64,000 nt of DNA, from contig NZ_VMBG01000002.1 in NCBI RefSeq assembly GCF_007559335.1, positions 62,001 through 126,000 on the forward strand, written 5' to 3'. Each line of letters starts with the position of its first letter. Position 1 is the first letter of the stretch. Shown in pieces: positions 8,122 through 17,585 of this stretch. The notes beneath the pieces are model-generated. The model made no database searches. It saw only the letters and a program-made list of their open reading frames with translations, and was not told the DNA's origin. This stretch comes from Rariglobus hedericola (GTDB lineage: Bacteria; Verrucomicrobiota; Verrucomicrobiia; Opitutales; Opitutaceae). A program made the translations under genes and the position numbers.

Positions 8122-9381
8122 TTAGAACGAGAAGAGTGAACGGTCCTTGTTGTCCTTACGGGGACCGCGGTGGTCGTCATACTCGTTGATGGTGATGGCG
8201 GGGGCCGCGGTGGTGTTCACCTTGAAGCCGCTTTGCTCGAGCATCTTGGCCTTGCCCTCGAGAACCTTGACCTCGCCATCGGTGAGCTTGGCGTCGTTCT
8301 TGAGGTCGTTGAGGAACTGCGTGGAATCCTTCCAGCGCTTGTAGCCTTCCTCGCTCAGCTCAAGGGCCACGGTGAGCGACTGGCCGTTGACGAAATTAAC
8401 GGTGCGCTCGTAGGGCTTGAAGCCGGCGCGGGTGATGCGGAGTTTGCTGAGACCGCGCTTCACCGTAACCGTGCCGGGTGCGGTGCCGACCGCGATGCCG
8501 TCGACTTCGACAGTGGCGGCGAGGGCGGAGACCTTCAGCTTGCTCTCGGAAATGGTGACGGTGTTTTCCACGCCGATACGGATGTCGGGAATCGTGAGGT
8601 CGGCGGCTTCGGTCTGGATCGTGACCGAGACCAGGCCCTGCTCGGCGGAAGGCGCGGTGACGCGGCCGAGGCGGCCCTTGAGGCTGGTGGCAACCTTGAG
8701 CGAGGCCTCGTCGAGAAGTTCATCCATGCCCTCGAGCTGCGTGGCGGTGTTGCCCGCGCCCTGCTGCACGGTCTTGGAGGCCTTGACTGTATCCGCCGCG
8801 AGACTACCGCCGGTCACGCCGTCGAGAATCTTGTAGGTGATGCGGAGCGTGCGGTCTTCGTTGGCGGTCTTGACGCCATAGGCATCGATGTTGCGGCGGT
8901 TGGCCTCGTAGCCGGTCAACGTGACCTGAAGGACGTAATCAGCGCCGAGAGTCTGCGCGAGACGGAGGGCCGAGGTGCTTTGCCCGAGCGTGGTGTCGAT
9001 GGCGTTGGCGGTCGCACCCGGGTCGACTTTGGCGACGGCATCGGAGGCGGTTTCGCGGCTGATAACGCTGACGCCGAGATCGGTCACACGGGAAGTCACG
9101 TAGTCTTCCAGCGCCTCAACTTTGCCGTCATAGGCAGCTCCCGCGCGATTGGAAACGAAGATGGCGGCCCGGTAGGTCTTGGAGGAGGCCTCGCGCTCCT
9201 TCTCAGTCGTAACGACGACCTTTTCGGTGACGGTCTTGCCGTCTTTCACATAAGTGCGGGTTTCCGTTTTAGTGGCGGGCGCGGAGACCTCGCGTTCCGT
9301 GGTGACTGTCGATTGGGCGAAACTGGAGCCAAGCATCGCCGCAAACGCGGTGAGCAGAACAAACAGACGGGCGGTTTTCAT
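8122..9381 (-). CDS. PEGA-domain exported protein with CsgG-like region
   Basis: Secreted protein of 419 residues: signal peptide ending near GSSFAQ, a Thr/Glu/Lys-rich segment (about 20-65), a region from YRAAIFVSNRAG to DYVLQVTLTGYEANRR resembling the CsgG/LpoB alpha/beta domain, and a PEGA domain at about 289-345 (VEVDGIAVGTAPGTV, RITRAGFKPYERTV). PEGA domains are short beta-sandwich modules found in surface proteins. The C-terminal tail is charged. It is the first gene of a two-gene unit with the CsgG-like protein. The start at 9381 is the only one that begins the signal peptide. Function unknown; an envelope role is inferred. Confidence 0.75.
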   Translation of the reverse strand: MKTARLFVLLTAFAAMLGSSFAQSTVTTEREVSAPATKTETRTYVKDGKTVTEKVVVTTEKEREASSKTYRAAIFVSNRAGAAYDGKVEALEDYVTSRVTDLGVSVISRETASDAVAKVDPGATANAIDTTLGQSTSALRLAQTLGADYVLQVTLTGYEANRRNIDAYGVKTANEDRTLRITYKILDGVTGGSLAADTVKASKTVQQGAGNTATQLEGMDELLDEASLKVATSLKGRLGRVTAPSAEQGLVSVTIQTEAADLTIPDIRIGVENTVTISESKLKVSALAATVEVDGIAVGTAPGTVTVKRGLSKLRITRAGFKPYERTVNFVNGQSLTVALELSEEGYKRWKDSTQFLNDLKNDAKLTDGEVKVLEGKAKMLEQSGFKVNTTAAPAITINEYDDHRGPRKDNKDRSLFSF

Positions 9382-9588
9382 GTGGTATGGAAAGAGTGGA
9401 GACGACGAACAGACACGCTCCGGAACCGTTGGTAGCAACAATTCACTAGAGGTTATCCCTCATGCCAGAGCGGCCGGACGGGTCAAGCGACTTGGTTGCA
9501 GTAACCCGTCCGTCACCAGCCACCGAGACAAATGCCGCTTTGCAAAGCCCTTGGCCCCCGCCATGCTGCGCGCACTTCCCGCATCGGC

Positions 9589-11511
9589 ATGAAAAATCCT
9601 CGCTCCTTCCGTCTTGTTCTTTCCCGCGGTCTTCTCGGCTCCGCGCTCCTCGCCTCGCCCGTGTTCGCCCTCACGTCCGCGGAGTTTGATTCACTTCGCA
9701 CCAAGGCCGACCGGGGCAATGCCATTGCCCAATACAACCTCGGCCTCGCCTACGCCGACCGCCGCGAAAGCCTTTACGATCCCGCCCAAGCCTACGCCTG
9801 GCTGAGCCTCGCCGCCACCAACGGCACCAATGGCAAAGCCCTCGCCAATCTCACCAGCATCCTCACACCCGAACAACTCGCCGAAGGCAAACGCCGCCTC
9901 GCCGCCTTCAGCGCGAGCCCGATCGCCCCGGCGACTTCGCCCCTCGCTATGGAGGAACCCGCGCCCGCCCCTGCCGTCGCCCCCGCCATCACCGCCGACG
10001 CCGACCCAGATCAGAAAAAACTCAGCGCCGAGCTCTCTGCCGCCTGGAAGGAAAACGAACTCCTTAAAGCCGGTCTCACCGCCAAGCTGGCCGACGCCAA
10101 CAAACGCGTCGCCATCGCCGAAGCCGCCCTCGCCAGCAAAGACAAAGAGATTTCCGCCCTCCAAACGCGCCTCGCCGAGACACGCGCCCCGGTCGCTCCC
10201 GCTGCCCCCGTCATGCCCATCGGCGTGAGCGCCGAACTCGCGTCCCTCCGCTCCGAACGCGACCAGTTACAGGCCTCCGCCAACACCGCGGCCACCGAGC
10301 TCGCCTCGCTGCGCGCCTCCTCCGCCAAAGCCTCCGCCGAACAGACCGCCCTCCGCGAAAAACTCGCCCTCGCCGTCAACACCGCCAACGCCGCCCAGCG
10401 CGCCCAAGCCCTCGCCGAATCCGAGTCCGCCAGCCTGAAAGCCGCCGCCGATCGCGCCAGCGCCGAACGCCTGGCCGTCGCCGCACAACTGGAGACCGTC
10501 ACCGCCGAACTCGCCACTGCCAAAGCCGCCGCGCCCGCCGCTACCGCTCCTTCCGTCACCGCGCAGCCCGACCCGCGCATCGCTTCACTTGAAACTGAAC
10601 GCGACACCCTCGCCGCCACGATCAAGACCCTTACCGAAGAGCGCGACGGCCTCACCGCCCAGCTCGCCGCCGCCAAGGCCGTGATCCCCGTCGCCCCCGC
10701 TCCCGCCGTCGTGATCGCCCCGATCCCTGCCTCCCCCGCCGAGCCCGCGCCGACTCCCGAAGCCGACACCCGCCTCGCCGATCTCGAAAAAGCCAAGGCC
10801 GACACCGACACCAAACTCGCCGCCGCCCTCCGCTCCTTCACCCTCCAGCAAGCCGAGATCGAGCGCCTCCAAAAAGCCCTCGCCAGCATCGACGAAGAAC
10901 GCGCCGCCACCGTCACCAAACTCGAGACCGCCACCGCCGAGCTGACTACGCTGCGCCCGCAAGCTGCTTCGTCGGCCACCGTCTCCGCCGAAGCCGAAAG
11001 CCTCCGCACCCAGCTCGCCGCCGCCAACCAGTCCCTAGCCGAAAAATCCTCTGCTTTCGCCTCGAGTAGCCAGAGCCTCGCCGATTCCCGCAAGACGATC
11101 GACAACGCCACGACCGAGCTCATCGCCACCCGCGATCAGCTCCGCCAGACGCAGGCCCAATCCGCCGCCTTCGCCGTCGAGAACCAGCAGCTCAAAACCC
11201 GCCTCGCCCTCATCGGCAACCTCCCCGCCGGCAACACCCCGTCCCGCCCCGGCACGGTTCCCTCCATCTCGATCAACCTGCCCGCGGCCACCGTTGCACC
11301 GGTGACTCCGCCGCCCGCCGCAGTCGCGACCGCAGCCGAAACCCCGGCCACGCCCCGCATCCACACCGTGACCGCCGGCGATTCGCTCTCCCGCATCTCG
11401 AAACAATACTACGGCACCCCCAACCGCTGGAACGACATCCTCGAGGCCAATCGCAGCGTTATCAGCAACCCGAACGCCCTCTCCCTCGGCACCAAACTGC
11501 GCATCCCCTGA
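9589..11511 (+). CDS. Exported Sel1/coiled-coil/LysM protein
   Basis: Large exported protein of 640 residues. A signal peptide (to about VFALTSA) is followed by one Sel1-like repeat (residues about 38-75: AIAQYNLGLAYADRRES), then about 450 residues of Ala-rich coiled coil interrupted by three Pro/Ala/Val-rich hinges, and a C-terminal LysM domain at about 590-640 (HTVTAGDSLSRISKQYYGTPNRW). LysM binds peptidoglycan, so the protein probably spans or tethers within the periplasm. The ATG at 9589 was chosen because it starts the signal peptide. Gene ends 34 bp before palindrome copy 4. Overall architecture, not a named family, supports this call. Confidence 0.8.
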   Translation: MKNPRSFRLVLSRGLLGSALLASPVFALTSAEFDSLRTKADRGNAIAQYNLGLAYADRRESLYDPAQAYAWLSLAATNGTNGKALANLTSILTPEQLAEGKRRLAAFSASPIAPATSPLAMEEPAPAPAVAPAITADADPDQKKLSAELSAAWKENELLKAGLTAKLADANKRVAIAEAALASKDKEISALQTRLAETRAPVAPAAPVMPIGVSAELASLRSERDQLQASANTAATELASLRASSAKASAEQTALREKLALAVNTANAAQRAQALAESESASLKAAADRASAERLAVAAQLETVTAELATAKAAAPAATAPSVTAQPDPRIASLETERDTLAATIKTLTEERDGLTAQLAAAKAVIPVAPAPAVVIAPIPASPAEPAPTPEADTRLADLEKAKADTDTKLAAALRSFTLQQAEIERLQKALASIDEERAATVTKLETATAELTTLRPQAASSATVSAEAESLRTQLAAANQSLAEKSSAFASSSQSLADSRKTIDNATTELIATRDQLRQTQAQSAAFAVENQQLKTRLALIGNLPAGNTPSRPGTVPSISINLPAATVAPVTPPPAAVATAAETPATPRIHTVTAGDSLSRISKQYYGTPNRWNDILEANRSVISNPNALSLGTKLRIP

Positions 11512-11545
11512 TCCGAAAAACGCGCAGAACCCTCAAAAAAACAGC

Positions 11546-11584
11546 AAGGCAGGTTTGTAACTTAATAAGTTACAAACCTGCCTT
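11546..11584 (+). repeat. Palindrome copy 4 (perfect, 39 bp)
   Basis: Longest copy: perfect arms of 19 bp (AAGGCAGGTTTGTAACTTA) around central A 11565, plus orientation. The outer seven bases are not shared with other copies but are still fully self-complementary. Lies 34 nt after the LysM gene and 48 nt before the next start; AT-rich sequence follows it. No T-run follows the stem. Confidence 0.95.
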
Positions 11585-11632
11585 AATCATTTTAGTTTAG
11601 ATGGTTAAATTGGCTCAATTTTCCTGTTTTTC

Positions 11633-12517
11633 ATGATATCGGCGCAGTCCAGTCAACTCCTCCCCGAGACCGAGTGGCGTGATCGCCAGCGGGCTCATGA
11701 GGCGCGCGTCGCCAGTTGGGCCGATCCTCACCTCGCTCGCGCTTCGCGCGGCGAAAAACACCCGGTTTACGATTTTCTCTTCAGTTATTATTCGTTTCGC
11801 GCGTCGTGGCTGCGCCAGTGGCATCCGGGCCCCGATGTGCTGCTCGGCGGCGATGCCGCCCGCGAATTCCTACGCTGGCCGGAATACCGCGAGACGCCCG
11901 ACGGCGTGCAGGTGGATTCATCGACGCTGACCGACAAGCGTCGCGTATCCATTTCGTGGATGCGCGACCTGCTCGCCGCCATGACCACCCGCGCGCCGGC
12001 CTTCGCCTGCTTCGGCCTGCACGAATGGGCGATGGTTTACCGGCAGACGCCCGAAGAGATCCGTCACAACGCCTACCCGCTGCGTTTCCCGCCCGATGAA
12101 CTCGCCCGCATCGTCGAAAGCCAGCCCGTGCGCTGCACCCATTTCGACGCGTTTCGTTTTTTCACCGCCCCCGCGCGTCCGCTCAACAAACTCCAACCGG
12201 AACGCACCAGCGTCACCGAGCACGAACAACGCGGCTGCCTCCATGCCAACATGGATCTCTATAAGTGGGCCTTTAAACTCGCGCCGTTCACGCCCAGCGA
12301 CCTGATCGCCGACTGCTTCGCTCTCGCCCGCGACATCCGTGAGATGGACATGCGCGCGAGCCCCTACGATCTGCGCGCCCTCGGCTTTGCGCCGCTGATG
12401 ATCGAAACCCCCGAGGGCCGCCTGGACTACGAACGCCAGCAACGCGCCTTCGCCACCCGCGGAGAACCCCTCCGCGCCCGCCTGCTGTCACTGTGCGAAC
12501 GCCTGCTGGCCGAGTAG
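11633..12517 (+). CDS. Conserved protein, family sometimes labelled 3-methyladenine DNA glycosylase
   Basis: Cytoplasmic protein of 294 residues without membrane segments. Distinctive runs are WRDRQRAHEARVASW, HPVYDFLFSYYSFR, LRQWHPGPDVLL, FGLHEWAMVYR and DLYKWAFKLAPFTPS. From memory these occur in a widespread family, common in actinobacteria, that databases often name 3-methyladenine DNA glycosylase; I know of no biochemical proof and the sequence does not show the helix-hairpin-helix or AAG motifs of characterised glycosylases. The gene starts 48 nt after palindrome copy 4 and is followed 13 nt after its stop by the AsmA-like gene, suggesting co-transcription. Coding identity is secure; function is doubtful. 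Confidence 0.65.
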   Translation: MISAQSSQLLPETEWRDRQRAHEARVASWADPHLARASRGEKHPVYDFLFSYYSFRASWLRQWHPGPDVLLGGDAAREFLRWPEYRETPDGVQVDSSTLTDKRRVSISWMRDLLAAMTTRAPAFACFGLHEWAMVYRQTPEEIRHNAYPLRFPPDELARIVESQPVRCTHFDAFRFFTAPARPLNKLQPERTSVTEHEQRGCLHANMDLYKWAFKLAPFTPSDLIADCFALARDIREMDMRASPYDLRALGFAPLMIETPEGRLDYERQQRAFATRGEPLRARLLSLCERLLAE

Positions 12518-12530
12518 TCCGCTCTCTCCC

Positions 12531-15500
12531 ATGCCTCGAATGCGCATCGTTCTTCGCCGCCTGCTGATCACCTGCGCGGCGGGTGCGTTGCTGCTCGCGC
12601 TCGTCCTCGCCGTGCTGCGCGTGCCTGCGGTTCAGACGTGGCTCGCCAAGCGTCTCGTCGCGCGGCAGCCGGGCTGGTCGCTCGAAGCAGATCGTATCGA
12701 CGTCGGCCCCGGCGGACTCGAAGCGCACGGCATCGACTTTGCCATGCCCGGCCTCACCGCAAAATCGGCGCCTATCTCGGTGCGCGTTCGCCCAAGCCGG
12801 TTGCTGCGGCGCGAATTCGTCGTGGAGCAAGTCTCCATCAATCAGCTCAACATCGAGATCACCCCCGCTGAATTAGCCACACGCGAAACCGGCGCGACGG
12901 CGGATCCTTTCACCGGCGTGCTCGAGTTGTTGCAGGCCCCGTTGTCATGGACCGTTGCCCAGACCGACATCAACGCGCGTGTCGGTTTGCGCGAAGGCGG
13001 CCACTCCGTGATGACCGGCGATCTCAAACTCACGGGCGGCAATCTCGCCCCCGGTTCGCCGGGCACTTTTCATTACGATTTCACCGCCGCATCCGTGCTG
13101 CTGCCGGCGGGTCCGGAGAATGTCATTCGCAGCCAGGGCACCGTGCGCATCGTTCAGAACGACACTCGCGGCATCGCCAGCATCGAGCTCAAGGGCGATC
13201 TGCACCTGCCCCGCTACGGCGCCTTCACTCCGCCGCCGGCCACGCTTTCACTGCTCTTGGAAAACACCCCGTCCGGTGAACGCTACCGTGCGGATATCCG
13301 CTTCGGTGACGAGGCGCTGCTCACCCTGCTCTCGGCCTTCAACCCCAAGGACAAATACACCGGCTTCGATTTACAGTTCACCGGTTCGCCCGCATTTTTT
13401 GCGCGCCTCGATCCACGTCTCGCGCAACTGGGTTCTTGGCAGGCCCGAGTGATTTCAAATCTGGATCTGCAGAAAAGCCCGCCAGTCGCCTCTAAAACCC
13501 GCGTCACGCTCAGCAGTGAAACCACGCCGTTCCGCTTCTCACTCGCCCAGGACGACGCGGCCCACAGCGCGCACGTCGAACTCTCCGGCCTGCCCTTGTC
13601 ATGGGCCAATGCGTGGCTCACCGGCACCGATGCTCAATTAAAAGCGGGCGGCTCGCTCGGCGGTGCCTGGAACGTCGTCCTCAAAGACGACCAAGCCACG
13701 CTCATCGCCACGCCTTCCGCTCCGCTGACCATCGGCCCGGTCGCGATCGAATCCAAAACCTTCCCCTCGCTCCTGCCGGTTACGTTCACGCTCAGCCCGC
13801 ACCTCACCTTATCCAAAGAATCCGTTTCGCTCCGCGTGGATGACTTCACCGCATCGACTGAAAAAGGCGACCGGATCGAGTCCGCGTTTCACGTCACTCA
13901 TTCACTGTCCGCACCGCGCACGCAGACCACGGGCACGCTGACGGGCGCACTCCCGACGTTGCTTGCCGGACCGGACAACCCGCTGCCGTTTCTGATCGCA
14001 GCCCGCTGGGATGCCACGCTCGACGCCGGCGTCTTTCAAATCGCCGGACTTGAATTCACCGCACGCCAAGACCCGGTCTCCGCGCCGATGGTTTCGCTCG
14101 CGTTACAGCAACCCATCCGTGTCGGCAGCACGCCTTCGGTTGCCGCGCTCAAAACGGATCCGTCGCAGGATCTGCTGCGCTTCACCGTCAATGCGCTGCC
14201 GCTCGCCTGGGCCTCCCGTTGGCTACCCTCGATCGCCGTCGATGGCACGTGGTCACGGGGTGAATCCACTCTCCGGCACGCAACCGACGGCGAGGGCTTT
14301 GTCCTCGCGACCCGGCTGCCTTGGTCATTCGAGCATCTGCGTTTCGCCCTTGGCGGAAACCCCGTTTTCGACGGCAGCGCCACCTTTGCGCCCGATTTCA
14401 CTTACAGCGACACGCGGCAATCCGCCGAAGTGCGGGCACTGCACATCGAGACCACGGATGGCAACCGTCTCGACGGCTCCGGTCGTTTCGCGTGGGAGCC
14501 CAAAACCCAAACCTACACCACCGCGCTATCGCTCGACGCCTCATTGCCCGCACTGCCTCACAGCAAAGATACCTTCGGCGCGCTGACCGTCGGGCTGCGC
14601 GCCGAGGCGGGCACGGCCAGCGGTGCGGTTTCCCAAATCACCCACCTCGATCTCACCGTGCGAAACGCCACCGGACCGCTGCTCACGGTGACTTCGGATC
14701 AGCCGGTTTATTTTGTGCAAAAACCCAGCGGCGAAACCGTGTTCAACACGCTGGCCCCCGTTCGCATTCAAACCACCTCGTTCCCGTTGTCGTGGGCGAA
14801 ACCGTGGTTGCCGCCTGGGATGGACGCGAGCGGCACCCTCGGCGCCACCGATCTGTTGCTGCACGCCGAGCCCCAGAAATTCCGGCTGCGTCCCGTCAAG
14901 CCGTTGAAACTCGAAGGCCTCACCGTGGCGGAAAATGGCACCTTCAAAATCAAGGATGCCCGGCTGTCGTTTTTCCCGGGCGCGGACGTGCTGGTTCTTC
15001 ATCAACTCCACCCGGCGTTCCAGCTCGCCTACAAGGGAACGCTCCACGCAACCGACGGCTCCATCGACGTCGCCGGAAAACGCGCGGCGGAATTTGAGGG
15101 CGCCTTCAGTTTCATCGGCAACGACAGCACGTTGCTTCCTCAAAGCATCGACGCGCAGACCCGCGTGGATCTTGGCACCTTGGGCCGGTCTCTCGACGGA
15201 CAATTGGTCGCGCGGCTGAACGGTGATCTGCTCGGTGGCGAGCCGCTGGATTTCTGGGCGCGGATCGATGGCGTCCACACCGGCGCCGGCACCCTGCTCC
15301 CCGCGCTGGAAATTGGTGCGCGGGGAAAAGTGGATGGCAACAAACGCGAGGCCGGGTTCGACGTGGGCATCAACTACCTGACGGCTCCCGCACCCAGTAA
15401 CGCGGCGTTTCGCATGACACTCGCCCTCGATCGCGGCACGTTGAGTTTCGATTCCGCCTTGCGCAGCCGGTTCCTCGATGTGACCGCCGTGCTGGATCTG

Positions 15501-16568
15501 ATGAACACGCTGCAAGGAGCCGCCGGTGCCCGCGAGGCCAAGCCCGTCACGACGGTTTCCCACTCCGTAAAAAATCCCCCGGCAACCGGACCCTCGGAAA
15601 AATCCGCCCGTCTGGGCACCGCGTTTTGGAGTGTGTTACGCGGACGTTTCGACCTGGAACTCGGCGCGGTGCAATTCTCGCCGTATCGCATCGACGATGT
15701 GCGCGGACGGCTGGATCTCACGGAAAACCAACTGCGCCTGAGCGGGCTCACCGGGACGATGTTTGCCGGAAAATGGAGCGGCGGCCTGACCATCGATTAC
15801 AACCCGCAGGCCGAGGCGGATCATTTTCTTCGCGGCGAGTTTCACATCGCGCAGTTTGAAACCGCGCGCGTGGTGCAGACGGTCTTCCCGAACGAATTCG
15901 GATCGTTCGATGCCCGCATCAATTTCGACGCCAAGGTGCGAGCCGACGGCACTTCGTTGTGGGCGTTGCTGGACAACGCCGAGGGTGAGTTTCAAATCGA
16001 GGGCCGCGATGGCGTGGCGCGCATCACGCATCCTGCGGCGGGCACGGCCTCGACCTTGCTGGTGCTCGGCGGCGCGGTGAGCTTCTCCCCAGAACTGCGC
16101 GCTCTCGGACGACTGTTGCGGAAATTTGCAGAGATGCCGGTGGACGCCCTGCGCGTCTCCGGTGGCCGCGATCAGCAAGGTAACATCACGCTGGCGGAGT
16201 TCCTGATCGACTCACCGCAGGCTCGCATCAGCGGACGTGGCTCGGTGCCCTCGGTCGAAGGCGTGGCGCTCGCCGGCCGCCCGCTCAACCTCTCGCTGGA
16301 GCTGTTCGCGCGTGACGAAATGAGCGTGATCCTTGGCAACATGAAGCTCCTCGAAAAACACGCCGGCGCGGATGGCTATCGCAAGATGCTCCAGCCATTT
16401 TCGGTGATCGGTGAAGTCGGCCGGCCCGATGCGAGCCCGCTCTACGACTTGCTCGCGAAAGCCGCCACGGGTTCGCGCGGCACTTGGGGCTTCATCATGC
16501 GCAAGGTGCAGCGCGAGGTGGAAAAACAACGCCCCAAAGACGCGAAAAAGAGCGGAGGTGTGTCATGA
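12531..16568 (+). CDS. Large AsmA/YdbH-like envelope protein
   Basis: Very large protein of 1345 residues with one N-terminal membrane helix (about 8-29) followed by a long, beta-rich periplasmic region. The opening ARQPGWSLEADRIDVGPGGLEAHGIDF is typical of AsmA-like proteins, and the C-terminal third (about 1030-1300), with QLRLSGLTGTMFAGKWSGGL and GRGSVPSVEGVALAGRPLNL, resembles the AsmA C-terminal/YdbH region. Family members form long hydrophobic grooves that bridge the periplasm and move phospholipid to the outer membrane. The gene starts 13 nt after the previous stop and overlaps the next gene by 4 nt. AsmA-clan membership is likely; the phospholipid role is inferred from family. Confidence 0.75.
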   Translation: MPRMRIVLRRLLITCAAGALLLALVLAVLRVPAVQTWLAKRLVARQPGWSLEADRIDVGPGGLEAHGIDFAMPGLTAKSAPISVRVRPSRLLRREFVVEQVSINQLNIEITPAELATRETGATADPFTGVLELLQAPLSWTVAQTDINARVGLREGGHSVMTGDLKLTGGNLAPGSPGTFHYDFTAASVLLPAGPENVIRSQGTVRIVQNDTRGIASIELKGDLHLPRYGAFTPPPATLSLLLENTPSGERYRADIRFGDEALLTLLSAFNPKDKYTGFDLQFTGSPAFFARLDPRLAQLGSWQARVISNLDLQKSPPVASKTRVTLSSETTPFRFSLAQDDAAHSAHVELSGLPLSWANAWLTGTDAQLKAGGSLGGAWNVVLKDDQATLIATPSAPLTIGPVAIESKTFPSLLPVTFTLSPHLTLSKESVSLRVDDFTASTEKGDRIESAFHVTHSLSAPRTQTTGTLTGALPTLLAGPDNPLPFLIAARWDATLDAGVFQIAGLEFTARQDPVSAPMVSLALQQPIRVGSTPSVAALKTDPSQDLLRFTVNALPLAWASRWLPSIAVDGTWSRGESTLRHATDGEGFVLATRLPWSFEHLRFALGGNPVFDGSATFAPDFTYSDTRQSAEVRALHIETTDGNRLDGSGRFAWEPKTQTYTTALSLDASLPALPHSKDTFGALTVGLRAEAGTASGAVSQITHLDLTVRNATGPLLTVTSDQPVYFVQKPSGETVFNTLAPVRIQTTSFPLSWAKPWLPPGMDASGTLGATDLLLHAEPQKFRLRPVKPLKLEGLTVAENGTFKIKDARLSFFPGADVLVLHQLHPAFQLAYKGTLHATDGSIDVAGKRAAEFEGAFSFIGNDSTLLPQSIDAQTRVDLGTLGRSLDGQLVARLNGDLLGGEPLDFWARIDGVHTGAGTLLPALEIGARGKVDGNKREAGFDVGINYLTAPAPSNAAFRMTLALDRGTLSFDSALRSRFLDVTAVLDLMNTLQGAAGAREAKPVTTVSHSVKNPPATGPSEKSARLGTAFWSVLRGRFDLELGAVQFSPYRIDDVRGRLDLTENQLRLSGLTGTMFAGKWSGGLTIDYNPQAEADHFLRGEFHIAQFETARVVQTVFPNEFGSFDARINFDAKVRADGTSLWALLDNAEGEFQIEGRDGVARITHPAAGTASTLLVLGGAVSFSPELRALGRLLRKFAEMPVDALRVSGGRDQQGNITLAEFLIDSPQARISGRGSVPSVEGVALAGRPLNLSLELFARDEMSVILGNMKLLEKHAGADGYRKMLQPFSVIGEVGRPDASPLYDLLAKAATGSRGTWGFIMRKVQREVEKQRPKDAKKSGGVS

Positions 16569-16957
16569 GATTATCCGCTCTGCTCTCTTGGAGCACTCTC
16601 TTGCTCGCCGGCGTCACGCACGTCGCGGCAGTCACGGAAACACGACTGCTGGCCGGCACGGTAACCAACACAACGCACGACGTGACTGCACCCGTGAAGA
16701 TGGAACTCATCATAACGGACGACGGTAAAATCACCGGCTGGCTGGTCGTAGAAGCCCCGCTGCAAGCGGGTCGCTGGCCGCTTACCGGTTCGCGCAAAGG
16801 GGCGTGGTGCGAAGTGACGTGCAAGCAGTCCGCCGACACGGCGACCCAGTTTCGCGGAGCGTTAAGCGCGACCGTATTTCGCGGCACCTATATTTTCGGG
16901 GGCAAGGGCGAGCTCGTCCAATACGGCCGGTTTCAAGCCTCGCTGATCCCGCAGTGA
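16565..16957 (+). CDS. Small exported protein of unknown function
   Basis: Protein of 130 residues with a signal peptide (MRLSALLSWSTLLLAGVTHVAA). The mature part is predicted beta-rich (TVTNTTHDVTAPVKMELIITDDGKITGWLVV, split here by a hydrophilic turn) and contains one Cys pair (WCEVTC). The ATG overlaps the TGA of the AsmA-like gene (ATGA), so it is translationally coupled and probably works in the same envelope compartment. I do not recognise the family. Confidence 0.7.
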   Translation: MRLSALLSWSTLLLAGVTHVAAVTETRLLAGTVTNTTHDVTAPVKMELIITDDGKITGWLVVEAPLQAGRWPLTGSRKGAWCEVTCKQSADTATQFRGALSATVFRGTYIFGGKGELVQYGRFQASLIPQ

Positions 16958-16982
16958 CCGTCGCGTCCCCGCAAAGGCCTCA

Positions 16983-17444
16983 TCACCCCCGACCGCCGCG
17001 CAGCAGGATGACGTTGGCCAGATCGTTTTTCTCGAATTCGTCCCAATAGGCGTCTTCGAGCTTTCGCAGACGGGCATCCGCATCGATCGCCGGACCGCCA
17101 TTGCCGAGCATCGACTGGCGCGCCTGATCGGTGGCGAGATCGCGATCAGCCATGCGGGTCACCAGCTCATGCCAAAATGTGTCGTTGTCGTAATCGCCGG
17201 CGATCTTCGCCATGCGCTCATCATTGAGAAGCCGCTCGGACGGGCCGAGTAATCCGTCGCTGCCCACGTCCACCAAATCGGCGCAGCCCAGCGGCGTGGC
17301 CAGTTCGTAAAGCTTTTGCTCGATCTCCACATAACGCTCCACGTGCGGCCCCACGTCGCCCTGGCGACCTTCGACCGTGCGCATGCCCAGATGCACAAGC
17401 TCGAGCAGCCGGGTGAATTCCTTGGGCGTAAACATGACCTTCAT
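16983..17444 (-). CDS. Conserved hypothetical protein
   Basis: Cytoplasmic protein of 153 residues, mostly helical and acidic, with no signal peptide or membrane segment. Features: MKVMFTPKEFTRLLELVHLGMRTVEG at the start (helical), DNDTFWHELVTRMADRDLA in the middle, and LRKLEDAYWDEFEKNDLANVI near the end. Codon use matches its neighbours, which supports it being real. It is convergent with the small exported protein gene, 25 bp apart, and no terminator is visible between them. I do not recognise the family. Confidence 0.7.
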   Translation of the reverse strand: MKVMFTPKEFTRLLELVHLGMRTVEGRQGDVGPHVERYVEIEQKLYELATPLGCADLVDVGSDGLLGPSERLLNDERMAKIAGDYDNDTFWHELVTRMADRDLATDQARQSMLGNGGPAIDADARLRKLEDAYWDEFEKNDLANVILLRGGRG

Positions 17445-17524
17445 GCCTGCCAGTGCATCCGTCGGCGTTCGCCGCGCAAGTCGCGAATATTTCTTCCCGA
17501 CAGCCTATGGACACAACAGGGACA

Positions 17525-17556
17525 CAAAAAACCCGGCGGACTTTCGTCGCCGGGTT
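17525..17556 (-). terminator. Intrinsic terminator after rhodanese gene
   Basis: Stem ACCCGGCG / CGCCGGGT with a 9-nt loop; on the minus strand the stem is followed by TTTTTTG. It is about 30 nt beyond the stop of the rhodanese gene. Confidence 0.88.
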
Positions 17557-17585
17557 GAGCTTGCAGCCAAATTTTTTCGCTAAAA

